Shown: one piece after another, positions 8,914 through 17,188 of the stretch
Layout: each line of letters begins with the position of its first letter
Position numbering within the stretch: position 1 is the stretch's first letter
Source: Streptomyces cirratus
Lineage (GTDB): Bacteria > Actinomycetota > Actinomycetes > Streptomycetales > Streptomycetaceae
Reading direction: 5' to 3'
DNA: 64,000 nt
Assembly (NCBI RefSeq): GCF_014650775.1
Contig: NZ_BMVP01000007.1
Location: 186,001-250,000 of the forward strand
Translations under genes and position numbers: made by a program
The notes under the pieces: model-generated
Seen by the model: the letters and a program-made list of their open reading frames with translations, nothing else
What the model was told of the DNA's origin: nothing
The model's database searches: none

Positions 8914-10653
8914 GTGGCGGAACGTAGCACGGCTGCCGTCGACGTGGCCGACAACAGCGGCGATGAGCCGCTGACCGCGGAAGCGGTCAAGGCCACGGCC
9001 GACGGGGTGGACATCCAGAACGACCGAGCCGCGGACGGATCCATGCGCGAAACGGATGGCGAACGCAGAACAGTCGCGCCCGTGGCGGCGCCCGAACTGC
9101 ACAGCGGCCACAAGCTCGCCAGGCGCTACCGCTTGGAGGAGTGCGTCACCCGTCTGGACGGATTCAGCAGCTGGCGTGCGATGGACGAGAAGCTGCGCCG
9201 CGCCGTCGGCGTGCATCTGCTGCCCGCCGACCACCCCCGGGCCCGGACCGTCCTGGCCGCGGCCCGCTCCTCCGCGCTGCTCGGCGACCCCCGGTTCGTC
9301 CAGGTCCTCGACGCCGTGGAAGAGAACGACCTCGTCTACGTCGTGCACGAGTGGCTGCCCGACGCCACCGAACTCACCGCCATCCTCGCCGTCGGCCCGC
9401 TGGAGGCCCACGAGGCCTACCAGCTCGTCAGCCAGGTGTCGCAGGCCATGGCCGCGGCCCATCGCGAAGGCCTGGCGCACCTGCGCCTGACGCCCAGCGC
9501 GATACTGCGCACCTCCACCGGCCAGTACCGCATCCGCGGCCTCGCGGTGAACGCCGCCCTGCGCGGCATCACCAGCGACACTCCTCAGCAGGCCGACACC
9601 GAGGCGATCGGCGCACTGCTGTACGCGGCCCTCACGCAGCGCTGGCCGTACGAGACGGACGCCTACGGTCTCACCGGCCTGCCCAAGGGGGTCGGCCTGA
9701 TCGCCCCCGACCAGGTGCGGGCCGGGGTGCACCGGGGTCTGGGCGAACTGGCCATGCGCGCCCTGGCCAACGACGGGGCCACCGCCTCCCGGCAGGAACC
9801 TGCCTGCACCACCCCGGAGGAGCTGGCCAAGGCCGTCGCCGCGATGCCCCGCATCCGGCCGCCGGAGCCTGCTTTCACCGCCCCGCCCGAGTACCAGCAC
9901 ACCACCTACCAGCAGGGCAGCTACGGCCGCCACCCCGCGACCGGCCTGCCCACCGTGCAGAGCCTCTCCGTCACGCCGCCGCCGCCGTTGCAGAGCCGTA
10001 CGGGCCGCGCCCTCAAGTGGGGTGTCGCCGCGCTGCTCATCGCCGCCCTCGGCCTCGGCAGCTGGCAGCTCGCCGACACCCTCCTGAACCACAGCAACCA
10101 GGGCGGCAACGGAGGCAGCCCCGGCAACTCGCAGTCGTCCGAGACGGGGGACTCGAAGAAGAACCCCGACCCCGTCCCGCTGCAGATCAAGAGTGCCGAG
10201 GAGTATTACCCGGACGGGACCCCCCAGAACGCGGAAGGCGCCGCGAACAGCTTCGACAGCGACCCTTCGTCGTACTGGCGGACCAAGGCTTTCACCGATG
10301 GCCCCGACATGGGCGCCTACAAGGCGGGCGTCGGTCTCGTCTTCGACCTCGGTTCCGAGCACGAGGTCAGCGCGGCCTCGATAGCGTTCAAGTTCGGCGG
10401 CGACCACACCACCGCCGCGATCTACGCGGCGCCGAACATGTCTTCGTCGACCCCACTCGGTGCGATGCACAAGATCGCCGGGGGCACGACTTCCGGCAAC
10501 CAGCTCGCCCTCACCACGCAGGCCCCGGTCAAGACGCGTTACGTGCTCCTGTGGCTCACCGCCATGCCGAAGTCAGGGCCGTACGAATACAGCGGGGCCG
10601 GCTACAAGCAGGCCATCACCAACGTCGGCTTTTCCGGACCCGGCAGCTCCTGA
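8914..10653 (+). CDS. Pseudokinase with transmembrane helix and extracellular domain (MurJ partner)
   Basis: This 579-residue protein has three parts: a protein-kinase-like fold (about residues 65-330), a single membrane helix (about residues 388-405), and an extracellular C-terminal domain resembling a galactose-binding or discoidin fold. The kinase fold looks catalytically dead. The catalytic-loop position reads HLRLTPSAIL instead of an HRD motif, and no DFG is visible. It matches the C-terminal half of mycobacterial MviN, whose phosphorylated pseudokinase binds FhaA. Here it is a separate protein directly after murJ. GTG 8914 is supported by GGGGAGG at 8896-8902. A recruiting role for FHA proteins is inferred. 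Confidence 0.85.
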   Translation: MAERSTAAVDVADNSGDEPLTAEAVKATADGVDIQNDRAADGSMRETDGERRTVAPVAAPELHSGHKLARRYRLEECVTRLDGFSSWRAMDEKLRRAVGVHLLPADHPRARTVLAAARSSALLGDPRFVQVLDAVEENDLVYVVHEWLPDATELTAILAVGPLEAHEAYQLVSQVSQAMAAAHREGLAHLRLTPSAILRTSTGQYRIRGLAVNAALRGITSDTPQQADTEAIGALLYAALTQRWPYETDAYGLTGLPKGVGLIAPDQVRAGVHRGLGELAMRALANDGATASRQEPACTTPEELAKAVAAMPRIRPPEPAFTAPPEYQHTTYQQGSYGRHPATGLPTVQSLSVTPPPPLQSRTGRALKWGVAALLIAALGLGSWQLADTLLNHSNQGGNGGSPGNSQSSETGDSKKNPDPVPLQIKSAEEYYPDGTPQNAEGAANSFDSDPSSYWRTKAFTDGPDMGAYKAGVGLVFDLGSEHEVSAASIAFKFGGDHTTAAIYAAPNMSSSTPLGAMHKIAGGTTSGNQLALTTQAPVKTRYVLLWLTAMPKSGPYEYSGAGYKQAITNVGFSGPGSS

Positions 10654-10660
10654 TTGCGAC

Positions 10661-10719
10661 CACGCGAGGCGGACGGGACTGTGAGGGGTGCGCCCCCGCA
10701 GTCCCGTTCGCCTCGCGTG
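10661..10719 (+). terminator. Long hairpin terminator between the pseudokinase gene and sigM
   Basis: Bases 10661-10680 pair with 10700-10719 over 20 bp with one G-U pair. The loop contains a further GGGG/CCCC stem. It lies just after the pseudokinase stop codon and separates that operon from sigM. Confidence 0.8.
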
Positions 10720-10779
10720 CTATCCGAACGCCTGCCCCACCCGCTTGAATACCTGCACGGCTCACACCAGGAGGGGAAC

Positions 10780-11481
10780 ATGAAGCCCGCGGCTGACGAC
10801 CCCGAGCGGGGCGGTGACCAAGAGCTGCTGGCACGGCACGTGGCGGGGGACCCCGATGCCTTCGGTGAGCTCGTGCGGCGCCACCGCGACCGGCTGTGGG
10901 CCGTGGCGCTGCGCACGCTCGGGGACCGGGAGGAGGCCGCCGACGCCGTGCAGGACGCGCTCGTCTCCGCCTACCGGGCCGCACACACCTTCCGCGGGGA
11001 ATCGGCCGTCACCACCTGGCTCCACCGGATCACCGTCAACGCCTGCCTCGACCGGGCCCGCAAGGCAGCCTCCCGCAGGACGGCACCCCTCGACGACACG
11101 GACCGGCTGGAGCGCCTCCTGGAGCCGCACGAGTCCGCCGAGGCCCCCGCGGAGCGCCAGGACCTTCACCGGCAGCTGCTGGCCGCCCTCGCCACCCTCC
11201 CGGCAGAGCAGCGGGCCGCGCTCGTCCTGGTCGACATGCAGGGGTACCCCGTCGCCGAAGCCGCGCGCGTCCTCGATGTCGCCGTCGGCACGGTCAAGAG
11301 CCGGTGTGCGCGCGGCCGGGCGAAACTGCTGCCCCTGCTCACTCATCTGCGCTCGAATGCCGCGGATAACACCTCCGCCGAGCGGGGAAGGAACCGGACG
11401 CCGGGGTCGGCCGTCCCACCAGCGGCAGAATCCAGGCAGCCAGACCCAGACGCAGTGAAGGGCGGAGGTGGACGACCGTGA
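10780..11481 (+). CDS. sigM: ECF RNA polymerase sigma factor SigM
   Basis: This is a 233-residue extracytoplasmic-function sigma factor. Region 2 (about residues 30-95) carries the typical DAFGELVRRHRDRLW and EEAADAVQDAL segments. Region 4 (about residues 135-185) has the helix-turn-helix segment AARVLDVAVGTVKSR. The C-terminal 40 residues are low-complexity. ATG 10780 has an excellent ribosome-binding site (CAGGAGGGG). The stop overlaps the GTG of the next gene by 4 bp, as expected for a sigma/anti-sigma pair. The order sigM, anti-sigma, trxB, trxA is the same as in mycobacteria. Its regulon cannot be read from this window. Confidence 0.9.
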   Translation: MKPAADDPERGGDQELLARHVAGDPDAFGELVRRHRDRLWAVALRTLGDREEAADAVQDALVSAYRAAHTFRGESAVTTWLHRITVNACLDRARKAASRRTAPLDDTDRLERLLEPHESAEAPAERQDLHRQLLAALATLPAEQRAALVLVDMQGYPVAEAARVLDVAVGTVKSRCARGRAKLLPLLTHLRSNAADNTSAERGRNRTPGSAVPPAAESRQPDPDAVKGGGGRP

Positions 11482-12443
11482 GCCCCACAACCGGCACGAC
11501 CGGCACGATCCGGCACCCGGACGTCGCGGAGATCTCCGACTTGACCGAAGGGCTGCTCCCGCCGGCCCGCACCGCCGCCGTACGCAGCCACCTCGGCGAC
11601 TGCGCCCTGTGCGCCGACGTCCTCGCCTCCCTCGAAGAGATCCGGTCCCTGCTCGGCACCCTGCCCGGGCCGAGCCGGATGCCCTCCGACGTCGCGGGGC
11701 GTATCGACGCCGCCCTCGCCGCCGAGGCGCTCCTGGACTCCACCTCCCGGCGTGCCGAGCCCGCCCCGTCACCCACGGTTGCACCACGGCAGACACCGGC
11801 GTCCACCCCAGCCCGGCCCGCGGGTCACCCGACCGGTCCAACCGGTCCCGGCCGACGCCGGGCCCGTCGGCGGATGGCGGTCATCGCCGGCCTCGCGGGC
11901 GCCGCCGCCTGCGCACTGGGCCTTTTCCTGTCCGGCGCCCTGGGCGGAAGCTCCCCCCACCAGACCGCCACCCGGACCGGCACCACCGCCACTCCGCCCG
12001 CCTCCGGCGGCTCGTACACGTCCCAGGGGCTCCAGGGCAGCGTCCAGCACCTCCTCGCTTCCGGCGCGGCGCCGCAGAGCCAGCCGAAGGAGCAGGGCAA
12101 GCCTGAGGAGAGGAACAACACGTACGGGATGCAGAACGCCTCCCCGGGCGTCCCCTCCGGCACCTCTCCGGACGGCCCCTCCGGTACCTCCCCGGGCGTC
12201 GCCCCCGGCGAGCGGCAGGCGCCTGCCGTCCCGCCCTGCGTCCAGCAGGCCACCGGCCGTTCCGACACCCCGCTCGCAGCCGAGCACGGCAGCTACCAGG
12301 GCACCGACGTCTACCTCGTCGTCCTCGCGCACCCGGGGGATCCCGCCCGCGTGGACGCCTTCCTCGTCCCCAGCGGCTGCGCCGCCACCCCCTCGGCGGG
12401 CCCCGACACGCCACTGCTCACCGGTACCTACTCCCGCCCCTGA
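11478..12443 (+). CDS. Probable membrane anti-sigma factor for SigM
   Basis: This is a 321-residue protein whose start GTG overlaps the sigM stop by 4 bp. Residues 10-60 form an anti-sigma zinc-finger-like domain with the His-x3-Cys-x2-Cys pattern at H38, C42 and C45 (HLGDCALC). A transmembrane helix follows at about residues 134-155, then a Gly/Ser/Pro-rich extracytoplasmic tail with repeated SGTSPG-type segments and a small C-terminal domain. The architecture and coupling indicate a membrane-bound regulator that sequesters SigM. The identity of the inducing signal is unknown. Confidence 0.82.
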   Translation: MSPTTGTTGTIRHPDVAEISDLTEGLLPPARTAAVRSHLGDCALCADVLASLEEIRSLLGTLPGPSRMPSDVAGRIDAALAAEALLDSTSRRAEPAPSPTVAPRQTPASTPARPAGHPTGPTGPGRRRARRRMAVIAGLAGAAACALGLFLSGALGGSSPHQTATRTGTTATPPASGGSYTSQGLQGSVQHLLASGAAPQSQPKEQGKPEERNNTYGMQNASPGVPSGTSPDGPSGTSPGVAPGERQAPAVPPCVQQATGRSDTPLAAEHGSYQGTDVYLVVLAHPGDPARVDAFLVPSGCAATPSAGPDTPLLTGTYSRP

Positions 12444-12471
12444 CTCGTTCAGGTCTGAGCCGCGCCGGACC

Positions 12472-12498
12472 GGGAATGCGAGCGCCGTAGGATCCGTT
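12472..12498 (+). promoter_or_regulatory. SigR-type promoter of trxBA
   Basis: GGGAAT at 12472-12477 and GTT at 12496-12498 are separated by exactly 18 bp. This matches the disulfide-stress SigR consensus (GGGAAT-N18-GTT). It lies about 70 bp before the trxB start. From established knowledge, SigR drives trxBA in S. coelicolor. Confidence 0.88.
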
Positions 12499-12568
12499 GG
12501 GTGGGATGACAGTCCACACCGGCCCCCCGGTAGGCAGCACGCAGTCCGCAGAGACGAGGAACGAACCC

Positions 12569-13534
12569 GTGAGCGACGTCCGAAACGTGATCATCATCGG
12601 CTCCGGGCCGGCCGGTTACACGGCCGCCCTGTACACCGCACGCGCTTCGCTCAACCCCCTCGTCTTCGAGGGTGCCGTCACCGCCGGCGGTGCGCTGATG
12701 AACACCACCGAGGTCGAGAACTTCCCCGGGTTCCAGGACGGCATCATGGGTCCTGACCTCATGGACAACATGCGTGGTCAGGCGGAGCGCTTCGGCGCCG
12801 AACTCGTCCCCGACGACGTCGTGGCCGTGGACCTCACCGGTGACATCAAGACGGTCACCGACACCGCCGGCACCGTGCACCGCGCCAAGGCCGTGATCGT
12901 GACCACCGGTTCCCAGCACCGCAAGCTCGGCCTGCCCAACGAGGACGCCCTCTCCGGTCGCGGCGTCTCCTGGTGCGCCACCTGTGACGGGTTCTTCTTC
13001 AAGGACCAGGACATCGCCGTCGTCGGCGGCGGCGACACCGCGATGGAGGAAGCCACCTTCCTCTCCCGGTTCGCCAAGTCCGTCACCATCGTCCACCGCC
13101 GCGACAGCCTGCGCGCCTCCAAGGCCATGCAGGACCGGGCGTTCGCCGACCCGAAGATCTCGTTCGCCTGGGACAGCGAGGTCGCCGAGATCCACGGTGA
13201 GCAGAAGCTCTCCGGTCTCACCCTGCGCAACACCAAGACCGGCGAGACCTCCCAGCTGCCCGTGACCGGCCTCTTCATCGCCGTCGGACACGACCCGCGC
13301 ACCGAGCTGTTCACCGGCCAGCTGGACCTGGACGACGAGGGCTACCTCAAGGTCGACGCCCCGTCCACGCGCACCAACCTCACCGGCGTCTTCGGCGCGG
13401 GCGACGTCGTGGACCACACCTACCGTCAGGCGATCACCGCCGCTGGTACCGGCTGCTCCGCCGCCCTGGACGCGGAGCGCTACCTCGCCGCCCTCGCGGA
13501 CGCCGAGCAGGCGCACGCGAACGCGACCGTCTGA
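12569..13534 (+). CDS. trxB: Thioredoxin reductase
   Basis: This 321-residue NADPH-dependent flavoprotein reduces thioredoxin in the cytoplasm. The FAD-binding motif GSGPAG lies near residue 11, the redox-active CATC is at residues 136-139, the NADPH-binding GGGDTA follows, and the C-terminal FAD motif GVFGAGDV is near residue 280. GTG 12569 is chosen over the upstream in-frame start because GAGGA lies 8 nt before it and all homologues begin MSDVRN. It is transcribed from the SigR-type promoter at 12472-12498 and is followed 61 bp later by trxA. Confidence 0.97.
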   Translation: MSDVRNVIIIGSGPAGYTAALYTARASLNPLVFEGAVTAGGALMNTTEVENFPGFQDGIMGPDLMDNMRGQAERFGAELVPDDVVAVDLTGDIKTVTDTAGTVHRAKAVIVTTGSQHRKLGLPNEDALSGRGVSWCATCDGFFFKDQDIAVVGGGDTAMEEATFLSRFAKSVTIVHRRDSLRASKAMQDRAFADPKISFAWDSEVAEIHGEQKLSGLTLRNTKTGETSQLPVTGLFIAVGHDPRTELFTGQLDLDDEGYLKVDAPSTRTNLTGVFGAGDVVDHTYRQAITAAGTGCSAALDAERYLAALADAEQAHANATV

Positions 13535-13595
13535 CCCCCGCACCACCCCACCACCCACCACCCCACCCACACCCCGCAGGAAAAAGGAGGCCGCT

Positions 13596-13937
13596 GTGGC
13601 CGGCACCCTCAAGAACGTGACCGACGCCAGCTTCGACGCCGACGTCCTCGCCGCCGACAAGCCCGTCCTGGTCGACTTCTGGGCCGAATGGTGCGGCCCG
13701 TGCCGCCAGATCGCCCCGTCCCTGGAGGCCATCGCGGCCGAGTACGGCGACCAGATCGAGATCGTCAAGCTCAACATCGACCAGAACCCGGCCACGGCTG
13801 CCAAGTACGGCGTCATGTCCATCCCGACGCTGAACGTCTACCAGGGCGGCGAGGTCGTCAAGACCATCGTCGGTGCCAAGCCGAAGGCCGCCATCCTGCG
13901 CGACCTCGACCCCTTCGTCGAGGTCAAGACCGTCTGA
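13596..13937 (+). CDS. trxA: Thioredoxin
   Basis: This is a 113-residue thioredoxin with the classic active site WCGPC at residues 32-36 and the cis-proline segment SIPTL. It reduces disulfides in cytoplasmic proteins and is recycled by the adjacent trxB product. The GTG start has a strong ribosome-binding site, AAGGAGG. A parS site begins one base after the stop codon, and a bidirectional hairpin terminator overlaps its end. Confidence 0.97.
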   Translation: MAGTLKNVTDASFDADVLAADKPVLVDFWAEWCGPCRQIAPSLEAIAAEYGDQIEIVKLNIDQNPATAAKYGVMSIPTLNVYQGGEVVKTIVGAKPKAAILRDLDPFVEVKTV

Positions 13938-13938
13938 T

Positions 13939-13952
13939 GTTTCACGTGAAAC
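13939..13952. other. parS site abutting trxA stop
   Basis: A perfect GTTTCACGTGAAAC lies one base after the trxA stop codon. Its last two bases are the first two of the following terminator stem. Confidence 0.95.
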
Positions 13953-13981
13953 GGGGCCGCTCCCCATGGGAGCGGCCCCGT
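13951..13981. terminator. Bidirectional terminator between trxA and the GNAT gene
   Basis: Bases 13951-13964 and 13968-13981 form a 14-bp perfect inverted repeat with a 3-nt loop, placed between two convergent genes. Confidence 0.85.
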
Positions 13982-14003
13982 TCGCAGATCCTGCGGCTGC
14001 CGC

Positions 14004-14627
14004 TCACAGCGGACGCAGCGCCGGCTCCTTGCGTGCCCGCGCCCCGCCCAGCAGGCGGTCCAGGGCGAGTTCCACGTCTTCCTTCCAGGACAGCGTCGAG
14101 CGCAGTTCCAGCCGGAGCCGGGGATGCACCGGATGCGGTCGCACCGTCTTGAAGCCCACCGACAGCAGATGGTCGGCCGGAAGCAGACAGGCCGGACGCT
14201 CCCACTGCGCGTCGCCGAAGGCTTCGATCGCCCGGAAACCACGCCGCAGCAGATCCTTCGCCACCGTCTGGACCATCACCCGTCCCAGGCCCTGCCCCTG
14301 ATAGCCGGGCATGATCCACGCCGTGATGAGCTGGACGGCGTCAGGAGAGACCGGGCTCGTCGGGAACGCCGTCGCGCGCGGCACATAGGCCGGCGGCGCG
14401 TAGAGCACGAAACCCACGGGGACATCGTCCACGTACACGACGCGGCCGCACGATCCCCACTCCAGTAGGACGGCGGAGATCCACGCCTCTTTCTCCAGCT
14501 CCGCGGTGCCCGCCTTCACGGCGGCCTCACCACTGACCGGATCCAGCTCCCAGAACACACAGGTCCGGCAACGCCGGGGCAGGTCCTGGAGGTTGTCCAG
14601 CGTGAGCGGTACCAACCGACGACCCAT
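14004..14627 (-). CDS. GNAT-family N-acetyltransferase
   Basis: This 207-residue protein has the acetyl-CoA-binding loop of GNAT enzymes (MPGYQGQGLGR, about residues 109-119). A short CxxC (RCRTC) sits near residue 20. The substrate is unknown. The ATG at 14627 gives the full conserved N-terminus (MGRRLVPLTLDNL). It lies between the trxA terminator and parB on the minus strand and is a constant neighbour of parAB in Streptomyces. A link to segregation is not demonstrated. Confidence 0.85.
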   Translation of the reverse strand: MGRRLVPLTLDNLQDLPRRCRTCVFWELDPVSGEAAVKAGTAELEKEAWISAVLLEWGSCGRVVYVDDVPVGFVLYAPPAYVPRATAFPTSPVSPDAVQLITAWIMPGYQGQGLGRVMVQTVAKDLLRRGFRAIEAFGDAQWERPACLLPADHLLSVGFKTVRPHPVHPRLRLELRSTLSWKEDVELALDRLLGGARARKEPALRPL

Positions 14628-14716
14628 ACACGCATCGTATCCGCTACGGCAAAGAGGCGAGCCGTACCGGCTCGCGCCGTACGACTCGCCTCCCGAATCC
14701 CGGGCCTGCTCCGGGG

Positions 14717-15817
14717 CTACTCGCCGGACAAGCCCTGTTCCAGCACCCGGCCCTCGCCCGGGGCCAGCGTCCCCAGGATGCGTTCCAAGTCCTCCATCGA
14801 GGCGAACTCAACGGTGATCTTGCCCTTCTTCTGGCCGAGATCCACCTTCACCCGCGTCTCGAACCGGTCCGAGAGCCGCGTCGCCAGCTCGCTGAGCGCC
14901 GGGGCCACCCGGGCGCCCGCCCGCGGGCCCTTCGGCTTCACCGGGCTCTCCGGCTCCGAACCCATCAGCGACACGATCTCCTCGACCGCGCGCACCGACA
15001 GACCCTCGGCGACGATCCGGTGGGCCAGCCGATCCTGCGCCTCGGAGTCCTCCACCGACAGCAGCGCCCGCGCGTGTCCCGCCGAGAGCACCCCCGCGGC
15101 CACCCGACGCTGCACCGGAGCGGACAGCCTCAGCAGCCGCAGGGTGTTCGACACCTGCGGTCGCGATCGCCCGATGCGGTCCGCCAGCTGGTCATGAGTG
15201 CAGTGGAAGTCCTGCAACAGCTGGTCGTAGGCAGCGGCCTCCTCCAGCGGGTTGAGCTGCGCCCGGTGCAGGTTCTCCAAGAGGGCGTCCAGCAGCAGCT
15301 TCTCGTCGTCCGTCGCCCGGATGATCGCCGGAATCCGCTCCAGTCCGGCTTCCCGGCACGCCCGCCAGCGGCGCTCGCCCATGATCAGCTCATAGCGGCC
15401 CGGCCCGGACTGCCGCACCACGACCGGCTGGAGCAGACCCACTTCCTTGATGGAGGTCACCAGCTCCGCCAGCGCGTCCTCGTCGAACACCTCACGAGGC
15501 TGCCGCGGGTTCGGCGTGATGGCGCCCATCGGGAGCTCCGCGAAGGTCGCCCCTGCCACCTCGTCGGCCGGCGCCGACGGCTCGGGTACGAGCGCCGGCA
15601 GTGTTTCTCCGTCGCCTGCCGCCGGGGGCGCCCCGAGCGGAACATCGGCCTGTGCCAGCGCCGCCAGCTTCGCCGCAGCGATTCCGCGCTCCGACGTCAG
15701 TACCGGCACCGCCGACGGCGACGTCGACCCGGCACCCACCATGGGCGTCTTCTCCTGGGGAGCGGCGGGAATCAGCGCGCCGAGCCCCCGCCCCAGACCC
15801 CTACGTCGCTCACTCAC
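14717..15817 (-). CDS. parB: Chromosome-partitioning protein ParB
   Basis: This is a 366-residue CTPase and DNA-binding protein that loads at parS and organises the origin region, notably in sporulating hyphae. The N-terminus is the typical RRGLGRGLGALIP, followed by a disordered linker. The ParB/Srx domain (PNPRQPR, then GERRWRA) and the HTH domain (the region around IGRSRPQVSNTLRLL) follow, with a C-terminal dimerisation segment. The GTG start overlaps the parA stop by 4 bp, so parAB is translationally coupled. Its targets are the parS sites found across this window. Confidence 0.97.
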   Translation of the reverse strand: MSERRRGLGRGLGALIPAAPQEKTPMVGAGSTSPSAVPVLTSERGIAAAKLAALAQADVPLGAPPAAGDGETLPALVPEPSAPADEVAGATFAELPMGAITPNPRQPREVFDEDALAELVTSIKEVGLLQPVVVRQSGPGRYELIMGERRWRACREAGLERIPAIIRATDDEKLLLDALLENLHRAQLNPLEEAAAYDQLLQDFHCTHDQLADRIGRSRPQVSNTLRLLRLSAPVQRRVAAGVLSAGHARALLSVEDSEAQDRLAHRIVAEGLSVRAVEEIVSLMGSEPESPVKPKGPRAGARVAPALSELATRLSDRFETRVKVDLGQKKGKITVEFASMEDLERILGTLAPGEGRVLEQGLSGE

Positions 15818-16923
15818 TGGATCCCCTCCGCCATACTCTGTGTGCTGTTCATGCCGGCGCCCAGATGGGCCTGCCGGGCGTCGTAATGGATTCCGGCCCC
15901 CCGCAGCGCGATCTCCCGCGCCGCTTCCAGATAGGAGAGGGAGCCGCTGGAACCCGGGTCATAGGTGAGCACCGTCTGCCCATAGCTCGGCGCCTCCGAG
16001 ATGCGCACCGAACGCGGAATGCTCGTCCGCAGCACCTCCTTGCCGAAGTGCGTGCGTACCTCCTCCGCAACCTGCGAGGCCAGCCGCGTCCTGCCGTCGT
16101 ACATCGTCAGCAGAATCGTCGACACGTGCAGCGCCTGGTTCAGGTGGGCCCGCACCAGGTCGACGTTGCGCAGCAGCTGCCCCAGGCCCTCCAGCGCGTA
16201 GTACTCGCACTGGATGGGGATCAGCACCTCCGCCCCTGCCACCAGCGCGTTCACCGTGAGCAGCCCCAGCGACGGCGGGCAGTCGATCAGGATGTAGTCG
16301 AGCGGCTGCCCGTACGCCTGGATCGCCCGCTGGAGCCGGCTCTCCCGGGCCACCAGCGAGACCAGCTCGATCTCCGCGCCCGCCAGGTCGATCGTGGCCG
16401 GAGCGCAGAACAGACCCTCCACGTCCACCACGGGCTGCACGACCTCCAGCAGCGGCCGGCTGTCCACGAGCACGTCGTAGATGGAGGGCACGTCCGCGTG
16501 GTGGTCGATTCCGAGTGCCGTGGAGGCGTTGCCCTGCGGATCAAGGTCGATCACCAGGACCTTGGCCCCGTGAAGGGCCAGCGAAGCCGCCAGGTTCACG
16601 GTCGTCGTGGTCTTGCCGACGCCGCCCTTCTGGTTGGCCACCACCATCACGCGGGTCTGCGCCGGCCGCGGCAGTGGTTCACCCGTCCGTCCCAGGGCGT
16701 CCACCGCCCGCTGGGCGGTCCCCCCGATGGGGGTGTCGTCATTGTCCACAAGGGGCGGAGGTGGCGTCTCGTACCCAGCGGCAGCTGGGGCGGAGACGTC
16801 CTCGCCGGGCGATTCAGAGCGGGGACCGGGGACCGGGTCGGCCATCGGCCCCGCGAGGTTGGCGTCGGACCGCACGGTTTCACTCTCCTCGGCATCAGGC
16901 TCGCGATGAACAGAGCCTGCCAT
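15814..16923 (-). CDS. parA: Chromosome-partitioning ATPase ParA
   Basis: This ParA/Soj-type Walker ATPase positions ParB-parS complexes along hyphae. The deviant Walker A motif KGGVGKTT follows a disordered N-terminal region of about 95 residues, and the Walker B segment is DYILIDCPPSLG. The frame is open upstream. I chose ATG 16923 (MAGSVHREPD, 369 aa) because homologues begin there. GTG 16995 is an alternative. The ribosome-binding site is weak at either. Two DnaA boxes lie at 16960-16986 and a parS site at 17070-17083, just upstream. This layout suggests autoregulation by ParB and possibly input from DnaA. Confidence 0.93.
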   Translation of the reverse strand: MAGSVHREPDAEESETVRSDANLAGPMADPVPGPRSESPGEDVSAPAAAGYETPPPPLVDNDDTPIGGTAQRAVDALGRTGEPLPRPAQTRVMVVANQKGGVGKTTTTVNLAASLALHGAKVLVIDLDPQGNASTALGIDHHADVPSIYDVLVDSRPLLEVVQPVVDVEGLFCAPATIDLAGAEIELVSLVARESRLQRAIQAYGQPLDYILIDCPPSLGLLTVNALVAGAEVLIPIQCEYYALEGLGQLLRNVDLVRAHLNQALHVSTILLTMYDGRTRLASQVAEEVRTHFGKEVLRTSIPRSVRISEAPSYGQTVLTYDPGSSGSLSYLEAAREIALRGAGIHYDARQAHLGAGMNSTQSMAEGIQ

Positions 16924-16959
16924 GTCACCGGGGTCACGAACCAGCGGGGCCCGTACTCC

Positions 16960-16986
16960 TGTGGATGAATCCACCGATGTGGACAA
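16960..16986. promoter_or_regulatory. DnaA boxes in the parA upstream region
   Basis: TGTGGATGA (16960-16968) and TGTGGACAA (16978-16986) are reverse-oriented DnaA boxes. The second is the perfect Streptomyces consensus TTGTCCACA. A further perfect forward box lies inside parA at 16742-16750. If translation starts at GTG 16995, the pair would lie in the first codons instead of the leader. Confidence 0.6.
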
Positions 16987-17069
16987 CTCCGTCACCCCCG
17001 CACCATCACGCGAGCGGGGGGACGCGGCCACACGACCGCGGCTGATGATTCCGTGCAGCAGGGAGCGAC

Positions 17070-17083
17070 GTTTCACGTGAAAC
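17070..17083. other. parS site upstream of parA
   Basis: A perfect GTTTCACGTGAAAC lies about 150 bp upstream of the chosen parA start, in the parA-rsmG gap. It is placed where ParB could affect parAB expression. Confidence 0.95.
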
Positions 17084-17188
17084 ACGATGCCCGGACACTG
17101 ACTTCCGCCCGCTACGACACTCCGAAATCCATACCTATAGGGCCCAACACGCCTTAAACGGCGCGGGCCGACCCCAAAAGGACGATCA

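Noticed and set aside
5263..9113. Long minus-strand open frames opposite the DUF6049 gene and murJ
   Set aside because: Their sequence consists of low-complexity Arg/Gly/Asp runs typical of the reverse complement of Streptomyces genes.
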